Assembly: GCA_040400875.1 (NCBI GenBank)
Contig: JBBAPK010000052.1
Span: 1-12,757, forward strand
Source of the DNA: PBB1 sp040400875
Lineage (GTDB): Bacteria > Pseudomonadota > Gammaproteobacteria > Burkholderiales > Burkholderiaceae_C
Direction of reading: 5' to 3'
DNA: 12,757 nt
Shown: positions 1 to 5,557 of the stretch, one piece after another
How the letters are laid out: the number at the start of each line of letters is the position of its first letter
How positions within the stretch are numbered: position 1 is the first letter of the stretch
Notes under the pieces: model-generated
What the model saw: the letters and a program-made list of their open reading frames with translations, nothing else
What the model was told of the DNA's origin: nothing
Databases searched by the model: none
Made by a program: the position numbers and the translations under genes

Positions 1-1412
1 TCGGCGAAGGCATCCAGCACGGCATCGCGCTCAACCCGCTTGTAGGCGACGAACACTTGCCAGTCATGCGCCTTCTTCAAGTCGACGTCGCCGAAGGCCG
101 CACGCACGTGATAAGCGTTGACTTGGCCATCGACGTCAGAGGTTGTGCCGGTTTCACCGTCGATCACCAGACCCGTGCGAGCGGTGACCTCACTGCTGTC
201 GAAGCCCACGTTGCGAGCGTAGTCACCCGTGAGAATCAGGCGCTTGCCCGCGTAGGACGGCAGGTCGATTTGACCGGTCAGGTCGATCAGCTTGTAGTCG
301 GCAGCCAGGCCGTAGAGCGGCCTCGTCGGATCGGAAGAGATCTGGTAGTAGGTGTTGCCCTTTTGCACGAACTGGGGTGCGGTGAACTCGTTGGCCGTCG
401 AGCCTGCCGGGCTGAGTTCACCCACCATGTTCTTGTACGCGTAATAGGCCAAGCCCACTTTGGCGCGAATGTCCTGCGGCGAACCCGACAAGGTGGCACC
501 CACCTGCGCACCGAGCAGCCATTTGTCGGCCGAAGACAACTGAACCTCTTGCACCGGCAGCGCGCCCAGCGTGACGAAGCCGCGCCAGTCGGGCGTGATC
601 GCCGGCGTCCATTGCGCGGCGATGCCGTCAAAGCTCAGGTCGTTGGCCCACATCATGTCGGTGCTGAACCATGGATTGCCAAAACGTCCCATCACCACGT
701 TGAATTGGTCGGCATAGCGGTAGCGGATGTAGGCGCGGTCGGCTGCCACCGTGTAGCGATTGTCGAAATTACCCAGCGTTTGATTGGACGACAGCGGATC
801 GTTGGCACTGCCCGTGGCCAATCGGAACCCACCCGACCAGTTTTCATCGATCTTCACCGTCATGCCGAGGCGCGCGCGAAAGCGCAGCCGGTCGCGGCTC
901 TCGGTCGAGTTGAGCAAGGTGATCGCGCGATTGCTGTTGGTGGCGTTGATGTCGTAAATGTTCGTGGCGTTGCCGCTGGCAAAGCGATCGAGCTGCGTGC
1001 GCATGCGCAGATCACCCTCCCACTCCATGCCGCGCACCCAGGCAGGCACCGAGTTCGGCCCCGTCCAGCCTTCGCGGAAGGCCTGCGCCGCCAGCTCGAG
1101 GCGAATTTCTTCTTTCATCTCGTTGCGAACGTATTCGGGGATGTAAGGCACGCGCACCGTGCCCGGGGTGGCACCAGCCGCCTTGGATGAAGTGGCGGCT
1201 GCGCCTTGTGGCGCGGCGGCGGGCTTCGAGACTTCGTCGAGCAAGGCACTGCCTTTGTCCCGGGTCAGCACGCCCTGTTCAACCAGCTGGCTGATGAGCT
1301 TGGAGGTGGCGGCACGCACCGAGTCGATGTCAGCGTCTTGCGCAGCGGCTGCGGGCAGCGAGCAAAGCGCGCAAAGGATGGCAAAGGTCAGGCCACGGAG
1401 ATTGAGCTTCAT
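1..1412 (-). CDS. Putative outer-membrane porin (Porin_5-like), C-terminus beyond window
   Basis: Reading from the ATG at 1412-1410 the frame stays open for 470 codons to the left edge, so the 3' end is missing. Residues 1-24 are a classic signal peptide: MKLN, a hydrophobic core FAILCALCSL, then PAAAA before Q25. Residues ~33-62 form a short helical segment with the LISQLVEQGVLTRDKGSALL pattern seen at the N-terminus of 'putative porin' proteins. An Ala-rich linker (64-84) and the block VRVPYIPEYVRNEMKEEIRL (87-106) follow. From ~125 on, alternating aromatic and polar segments (WVRGMEWEGDLRMRTQLDRF, RAYIRYRYADQFNVVMGRFG) look like outer-membrane beta strands. It starts 23 bases after the tonB-like stop, so it is probably the last visible gene of the exbB-exbD-tonB operon. 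No strong Shine-Dalgarno precedes it, which suggests coupling. The family assignment is from recalled motifs; the substrate is unknown. It is not recognisably a TonB-dependent receptor: I see no plug domain or TonB box in the visible part. Confidence 0.82.
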   Translation of the reverse strand, partial: MKLNLRGLTFAILCALCSLPAAAAQDADIDSVRAATSKLISQLVEQGVLTRDKGSALLDEVSKPAAAPQGAAATSSKAAGATPGTVRVPYIPEYVRNEMKEEIRLELAAQAFREGWTGPNSVPAWVRGMEWEGDLRMRTQLDRFASGNATNIYDINATNSNRAITLLNSTESRDRLRFRARLGMTVKIDENWSGGFRLATGSANDPLSSNQTLGNFDNRYTVAADRAYIRYRYADQFNVVMGRFGNPWFSTDMMWANDLSFDGIAAQWTPAITPDWRGFVTLGALPVQEVQLSSADKWLLGAQVGATLSGSPQDIRAKVGLAYYAYKNMVGELSPAGSTANEFTAPQFVQKGNTYYQISSDPTRPLYGLAADYKLIDLTGQIDLPSYAGKRLILTGDYARNVGFDSSEVTARTGLVIDGETGTTSDVDGQVNAYHVRAAFGDVDLKKAHDWQVFVAYKRVERDAVLDAFA

Positions 1413-1435
1413 GTTCGGTCAGTTCGGGTGTGGCG

Positions 1436-2113
1436 TCACGAGCGATTGCTCAGCCGCAGTTGCATCGGACGCATCGAGCTCGGTGGCACGTCCTTGAGGG
1501 GGTTCATCTCGAGCAGGGTGATCTGGATCATGTCGTCGACCTGGGCGTTGCCCGAGCCGCTGACGATGTCGGCCTTCTGGACGCGGCCGTCATCACCCAG
1601 CCAGACCTTGACGACGACACGAAACTCGTCCTTGAGCATCTTGCGGTTGCGCGACAGCGTCTCGAAGAAATGGCGCTGCAGCAAGCCGGTGTAGTACGCA
1701 CCGTTGCCGCCGCCCGTGGTCAGGTAGTCGCGGCCACCCTTGTTACCCGCCAGCCCGAACCCGTCCGAGCCCGCGCCACCCTCGGCGTCCACGCCCAGCG
1801 GCTTATCCGAGGCCGGCTTGTCGTCGGCCGGTTTTTCATCGGCGGGCTTCGGGTCGTCCTTGGGCTCGTCGATCTTGACTTCTTCCTTGATCTTCGGCGG
1901 CTCGGGCGGCTTTTCAGGCGGCTTGGGCGGTGGGGGCGGCGGCTGCTTGAGCACCGCGATCTGCTGCACGCCGGTGCTCTTTTTGGCCGGCGCCGAGATG
2001 AACTTCATCACCACCAGCACCGCAGCGACCATCACGGCCACGGCCAACAGGCCGAGTGCGGCCTTCTTGATCCAGGCGCCGCGTGCGGGAGCCTCGCCGT
2101 CTTCGTAGTCCAT
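1436..2113 (-). CDS. TonB-like energy transducer
   Basis: This 225-residue protein has the TonB layout. A short basic cytoplasmic N-terminus is followed by one membrane helix (~17-38, KAALGLLAVAVMVAAVLVVM). Next comes a long periplasmic Pro/Lys/Glu/Asp-rich spacer (~57-105) containing PPPPPPKPPEKPPEPP and then an acidic KPAD-type repeat. A Gly-rich link (GGAGSDGFGLAGNKGG) leads to a compact C-terminal domain (~138-225) with the pattern YYTGLLQRHF...VVVKVWLGDDGRV...MQLRLSNRS, typical of TonB/TolA C-terminal-like folds. TonB proteins carry proton-motive energy from ExbB-ExbD in the inner membrane to outer-membrane partners. The gene follows exbD by 21 bases and precedes the porin by 23 bases, so the motor and its transducer are co-transcribed. 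No good Shine-Dalgarno is visible before the ATG at 2113. The outer-membrane partner is unknown; I see no TonB-dependent receptor gene in the window. PA0695-like TonB proteins of P. aeruginosa are the nearest recalled analogue. Confidence 0.85.
   Translation of the reverse strand: MDYEDGEAPARGAWIKKAALGLLAVAVMVAAVLVVMKFISAPAKKSTGVQQIAVLKQPPPPPPKPPEKPPEPPKIKEEVKIDEPKDDPKPADEKPADDKPASDKPLGVDAEGGAGSDGFGLAGNKGGRDYLTTGGGNGAYYTGLLQRHFFETLSRNRKMLKDEFRVVVKVWLGDDGRVQKADIVSGSGNAQVDDMIQITLLEMNPLKDVPPSSMRPMQLRLSNRS
1799..1849 (-). repeat. Acidic/lysine KPA(D/S) tandem repeat in the TonB-like spacer
   Basis: Residues 89-105 of the TonB-like protein read KPADEKPADDKPASDKP, three imperfect copies of a five-residue unit KPA(D/S)(E/D). 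Such Pro/Lys spacers form extended rods that let TonB span the periplasm. Copy number in repeats like this commonly varies between strains. The codons differ between copies, so this is an old repeat and not a recent duplication. Confidence 0.7.
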
Positions 2114-2134
2114 GAGGGGCTGGCGCTCAGTGGC

Positions 2135-2539
2135 TCACTTGACCAAGCGCTGGGTCACCAGACCGAGCTGCGTGATGTCAAGGCGGCCCATCAGGTCCAG
2201 CACATCGACGACCTTCTCGTAGTGCACCTTGGCATCGCCCTTGATCACCACCGGAAAGCTCGGGTTCACCGCCTTGAGCTGGCGCAGGCGGTCTTCAAGT
2301 TCTTGCATGGTCACCGGGTAGGTGTCAAGAAACACCTGGCCGTCGTCACGGATCGTGATCGCCTTGGTCTGCGGCTTGGCCAGGCTGGGCGCGGCGCTGG
2401 CCTTGGGCAGGTTGACCTTGATGCCCTGCACCGACGCGGTCGTCATGATGATGAAGATCACCAGCAGCACGTAGGACAGGTCGAGCATGGGCACGACGTT
2501 GATCTCGTCGTAAGCCTTGTTGGCGGCTTGAACTTTCAT
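2135..2539 (-). CDS. exbD: ExbD/TolR-type proton channel subunit
   Basis: A 134-residue protein of normal ExbD length. After a short cytoplasmic N-terminus comes a single membrane helix with the family signature INVVPMLDLSYVLLVIFIIM (13-32). Asp20 sits at the position of the essential proton-carrying Asp25 of E. coli ExbD (NVTPFID). The periplasmic domain (~40-134) includes VNLPKAS, AITIRDDGQVFLD and the conserved PVVIKGDAKVHYEKVVDVLDL stretch typical of ExbD/TolR. It would pair with the ExbB-domain protein encoded 13 bases upstream and drive the TonB-like protein 21 bases downstream. The start is the ATG at 2539, with only a weak GGCGAG-like element ahead of it. It could equally be called a TolR-family protein, but the TonB-like neighbour favours ExbD. 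Confidence 0.93.
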   Translation of the reverse strand: MKVQAANKAYDEINVVPMLDLSYVLLVIFIIMTTASVQGIKVNLPKASAAPSLAKPQTKAITIRDDGQVFLDTYPVTMQELEDRLRQLKAVNPSFPVVIKGDAKVHYEKVVDVLDLMGRLDITQLGLVTQRLVK

Positions 2540-2552
2540 GTCGTGCTCGCCA

Positions 2553-4292
2553 TCACACCGAGTGGTTCTCGGCGATGCGGGTCACGAACTCGTCGATGAA
2601 CACCTCCATGTCCGAGCTCAGTTCGCCGATCTTGCTGGTGAGGTAGTTGTAGCCAAACAGCGCCGGGATGGCCACTGCCAGACCGGCCACCGTGGCCACC
2701 AGCGCCGCAGCAATGCCCGGGGCGATGGCGTTCACGTTCACGTCGCCCGCCGCAGCAATGGCGGCGAAGGTGATCATCACGCCGACCACCGTGCCCAGCA
2801 GCCCGAGGAACGGTCCGCCCGCGATGCAAATCGTCAGCAGGACCATCTTCGAGTTGAGCGTTTGCATCTCGCGCACGAATCGCGCATCGACCGTGGCGCG
2901 GATCGCGTTGATCGATGGGTCGGTCAGCTGCAATTCGCGACCGAGATTGCGGTAGGCATCAAACCGGTTGCGCACCTCGTGCGCACCGGCCGCGTACAAG
3001 CGGTACAGCGCCGAGGCGCGGAACTTCTTGCTCGCAGCCTTTTCATCGGCCTCGGCGCTGGTCGTGGCCATGTTGGCCAGCATCTTTTCGAACTGCGCCT
3101 TGAAGCGCTCGTTGTCTTTCAGAGCGGTGTTCACGAACATCGCCTTGGTGATCATCACGTAGGTGCTGACCACGAACATCACCATCAGGATGCCGATGAC
3201 GATCCAGCCGTCGATCGTGACCGCGCCGAGCAAGATCTTCAGCGTCGAGGCTTCGGCCGCACCTTCACCATCCTCGCCTTCGGCCGCACCGTAGCTCACC
3301 AGCTTCTGGTCAGCGCCTTGCGACTGTGCGGCCGTCTTGATCCAGTCGGCAGAGCGCGCGGTGGTCGACACCTCGAGCTCGTCGATGTCGCCCTTGAAGC
3401 CCTTGCCCAGGATGGCTGCGCCTTCCATGTCAGGCACGCTGCCGGCTGCACGCGCCGCCTCAACACCGTTCACATAGATGGCCAGGCCGTCCTTGGCCAC
3501 CACCGCCACGTGCTGCCAGGCACCTGCGTTCACAGGTGCGGTTGTGGTGGCGGTGAGCGTGCCCGACTGCGCCACCAGCATGCCGCCACGGATCGACACC
3601 GTCAGCGGGCTCGCGCCTTCGGTTTGGGTGTAGATCGGCGCGTCGGCGGTGTCGACCGGCTTGATCCACATCGACAGCGTCAGGCCATTGGTGTTCGACT
3701 TGAGTGATGGCGTCGCAGGCAAGGCCAGTTCAGAAGCCGCATCGAACGTGAGGCCCGCACCAATCAGCCCAGCGCCGTTGACCCGCGCTGTCGAACGCGC
3801 TGCGTGGTTGGCGTTGGCCGTGGAGTCTTGCGGCGCGGCTTCGCGCTCGCTGAAGTGATAGACCAAAGCCTGGGTCGCGTCGTAGGTGCCCTTGGCATCG
3901 TCGGCCACGGCGGCACCCTGGTTGCCGTAATACAACCAGATGAACTCAGCCTTGCTGCCAGGCAGCAGCTTGGGCACTTGCACCCACACCAGCGCCAACT
4001 CGTTCAGGCTGTCGAACTTTTCAATGTGGTGCTTGAGCGGCGTCTTGTCGTCGCCGGCGATGAAGCGCAGGTCGGAGCCATCGGGCTTGGCCTCAACGAA
4101 CTGGAAGTTTCCGGTGTGCAAACGCACGAGCACCGGCACGTTGTCGACACCGGCTGCGATGGGCACACCCTCAGCCGTGGTGTTGAGCCCGATCTTCACG
4201 CGCTGCTTCCAGTCAGCATTCCATGCCGCTTGAGACACGGATGAGAAAACAAGACCGATCAGCGCAAGGCCAAGAACAAGGATTTTTTTCAT
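2553..4292 (-). CDS. DUF2341-LamG-ExbB fusion: proton channel with a lectin-like periplasmic head
   Basis: Starting at the ATG at 4292 gives 579 residues that begin directly with a signal sequence (MKKILVLGLALIGLVFSSVSQA, cleavage near residue 22). An upstream in-frame TTG at 4325 would bury that signal behind 11 residues, so I reject it. Residues ~24-150 match the DUF2341 style (VPVLVRLHTGNFQF...SDLRFI...LPGSKAEFIWLYYGN). Residues ~155-325 look like a LamG/concanavalin A-type sandwich (GLTFD, LTLSMWIKP, WQHVAVVAKDGLAIYVNGVEA, KGFKGDIDELEVS). Residues ~351-574 are MotA/TolQ/ExbB, with helices at ~361-381, 485-510 and 526-547, the GGPFLGLLGTVVGVMITF signature, and Thr501 and Thr534 at the conserved channel positions. 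The signal peptide places the head in the periplasm, which fits the outside N-terminus of ordinary ExbB. Linked exbD and tonB follow. Laminarin-, glycan- or adhesin-binding by the head is possible but unproven. Confidence 0.88.
   Translation of the reverse strand: MKKILVLGLALIGLVFSSVSQAAWNADWKQRVKIGLNTTAEGVPIAAGVDNVPVLVRLHTGNFQFVEAKPDGSDLRFIAGDDKTPLKHHIEKFDSLNELALVWVQVPKLLPGSKAEFIWLYYGNQGAAVADDAKGTYDATQALVYHFSEREAAPQDSTANANHAARSTARVNGAGLIGAGLTFDAASELALPATPSLKSNTNGLTLSMWIKPVDTADAPIYTQTEGASPLTVSIRGGMLVAQSGTLTATTTAPVNAGAWQHVAVVAKDGLAIYVNGVEAARAAGSVPDMEGAAILGKGFKGDIDELEVSTTARSADWIKTAAQSQGADQKLVSYGAAEGEDGEGAAEASTLKILLGAVTIDGWIVIGILMVMFVVSTYVMITKAMFVNTALKDNERFKAQFEKMLANMATTSAEADEKAASKKFRASALYRLYAAGAHEVRNRFDAYRNLGRELQLTDPSINAIRATVDARFVREMQTLNSKMVLLTICIAGGPFLGLLGTVVGVMITFAAIAAAGDVNVNAIAPGIAAALVATVAGLAVAIPALFGYNYLTSKIGELSSDMEVFIDEFVTRIAENHSV
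3318..4223 (-). other. Periplasmic DUF2341 plus LamG-like region of the ExbB fusion
   Basis: This segment codes for about 300 residues between the signal peptide and the first channel helix. The first half carries DUF2341-like signatures and the second half alternating beta-strand patterns of LamG-type jelly rolls, with WIKP and GDIDELEVS near the usual conserved places. An acidic Glu/Gly/Ala linker (GAAEGEDGEGAAEAS) joins it to the membrane domain. Ordinary ExbB or TolQ proteins, about 230-245 residues, have nothing comparable. Domain edges are approximate because they were read by eye. Confidence 0.7.
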
Positions 4293-4371
4293 GACCACCG
4301 ATGAGAACCGTGAACTAAGGGACAACCCGCAAGGTTATTCAGCCTTTGTGGCAAGGCTGTGAATCAATGTG
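4293..4371 (-). other. Intergenic gap between the glycosyltransferase and exbB-like genes, with a small hairpin
   Basis: This is the longest non-coding stretch of the window. It contains a perfect 7-bp inverted repeat, CAGCCTT and AAGGCTG, around a 6-base loop at 4340-4359. On the transcribed strand the hairpin is followed by AATAACC and not a run of T, so it is not a convincing intrinsic terminator. It could be a processing or stability element that separates expression of the exoprotein/glycosyltransferase part from the motor genes. A TTGATT at the upstream side could be a -35-like site, but I find no well-spaced -10 box. Just before the ATG at 4292 there is a GGTGG that may serve as a weak ribosome-binding site. 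Confidence 0.45.
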
Positions 4372-5553
4372 TCAAGTTGCGGCAGGGGAGTTACCGCCAC
4401 ACAGGTGCGGCGCGATGGTGTCGAGCAGCCTTTGTGCCGCCGCTGACATGTGAAAGTGCCGCTGATAGCAGCCCGCGGCCTGCAGCTTCATCTGCAGCCT
4501 GGCCGGGGTGTCCAGCGCCAGCCATCGGCGCAGCAGCTTCGTAGTGCCGTCTGGCGTGTCGGCTTCGGCCATGCCGGCATCGTCGGCCACGATCTCGCGC
4601 CAGATGTTGACCTTGTCTGAGATGAGCACCGGCACGCCCATGGCCAGCGCCTCGACCACGGCGATGCCGAAGTTTTCCTGATGCGACGGCAGCACAAACA
4701 CCTCGGCCGCCTGCAGGGCCGACCACTTGAGATCGCCACTGAGCATGCCGGTGAAGGTGACGCGGTCGGCGATGCCCAGACGCACGGCCTGCGACTGCAG
4801 CGCCGCACGCGTGCCCGCGCCGTCGTCGGGCCCGGCCATCACCAGATGCAACAGCGGCTGTGATTCGAGCACCTTGGCAAAGGCCTCGATCAGCAGATCG
4901 CCGCCCTTTTTGGGATGCAAGCGCCCGAGAAACAGCACCACCCGGCGACCTTGAGTCTCGGGCCAGGTCTGCAAAAAGACTTCGGCGCTCACCTGGCGCG
5001 CGGCATCTGCCAGCGCGACGCCGTAGCCCACCACCGCCGGGTTGATCTGGCACGGCGTGAAGGTGTGCAGCGCCAGCCTAGCCTCTTCAGTCGCGGTGAA
5101 AAGCACCGCACCGGCATCGCGCAGCACCCGCCGCTCGATCAGCGACCAGTAGATCGACTTCTTGAGGTGCTTGAGCGGGTACGCCTGCCGAAACCACGGA
5201 TCCAGCATGCCGTGCGGGTACACAAAGTAAGGCACCGGACCGCCGCGCAACGCGCGCCACACCGCCAGGCTTTGGTACTGCCACAGGCCGTGCACCACCA
5301 CGGCGTCGTAGCCCTCGGCATTGGCCTTGAGCCAAGGCACCAGCCCAGCGGCGTAACCGAAGTTGCCCGACGCCGGCCCGAGCGCGAAGGTGGTCACCGG
5401 AAAGTCGCGCACGCAAGCCGCGCCGGGCGCGTCCAGCGTCACCACCTCTTCCGAATGGCCCAGCAGCCGCGAGGCCATGACCGACTGCCGCAGCCCTTCG
5501 GCCGGGCCGCCGTGCACCGGATCGACCGACCGGATCACATTCAGCAAGCGCAT
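4372..5553 (-). CDS. GT4-type glycosyltransferase (GT-B fold)
   Basis: A 393-residue protein, a normal length for family GT4 (glycosyl transferases group 1). The N-terminal Rossmann half has the early glycine-rich loop SVDPVHGGPAEGLRQ (9-23) and the acceptor-side VVVHGLW...YPHGMLDPWF (86-121). The C-terminal donor-binding half starts with VVLFLGRLHPKKGGDLLIEAF (205-225) and contains the EX7E motif ENFGIAVVE, Glu293 to Glu301, followed by ALAMGVPVL. No signal peptide or clear membrane helix is seen, so it should act in the cytoplasm or at the inner membrane face, moving a sugar from a nucleotide donor to an unknown acceptor. The ATG at 5553 lies 4 bases after the exoprotein stop, which suggests translational coupling. 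The acceptor might be the exoprotein itself before export, or a surface polysaccharide; the sequence does not decide. It is not an HMW1C-like (GT41) enzyme by its motifs. Confidence 0.9.
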   Translation of the reverse strand: MRLLNVIRSVDPVHGGPAEGLRQSVMASRLLGHSEEVVTLDAPGAACVRDFPVTTFALGPASGNFGYAAGLVPWLKANAEGYDAVVVHGLWQYQSLAVWRALRGGPVPYFVYPHGMLDPWFRQAYPLKHLKKSIYWSLIERRVLRDAGAVLFTATEEARLALHTFTPCQINPAVVGYGVALADAARQVSAEVFLQTWPETQGRRVVLFLGRLHPKKGGDLLIEAFAKVLESQPLLHLVMAGPDDGAGTRAALQSQAVRLGIADRVTFTGMLSGDLKWSALQAAEVFVLPSHQENFGIAVVEALAMGVPVLISDKVNIWREIVADDAGMAEADTPDGTTKLLRRWLALDTPARLQMKLQAAGCYQRHFHMSAAAQRLLDTIAPHLCGGNSPAAT

Positions 5554-5557
5554 CGCG

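Noticed and set aside
57..1190. Long open frame on the plus strand opposite the porin gene
   Set aside because: The minus frame from 1412 has a signal peptide and porin-like strands; the plus frame is Arg/His/Val-rich low-complexity typical of antisense reading of GC-rich genes.
1430..3707. Two plus-strand open frames of about 389 residues each opposite tonB, exbD and the exbB fusion
   Set aside because: They overlap three clear membrane-motor genes and show no domain, only His/Arg/Gly-rich translation shadows.
4293..4325. TTG start at 4325 extending the exbB-fusion by 11 residues
   Set aside because: It would place a polar segment before a textbook signal peptide that begins exactly at the ATG at 4292.
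4340..4359. Rho-independent terminator after the glycosyltransferase gene
   Set aside because: The 7-bp stem is followed by AATAACC on the transcribed strand with no T-run.
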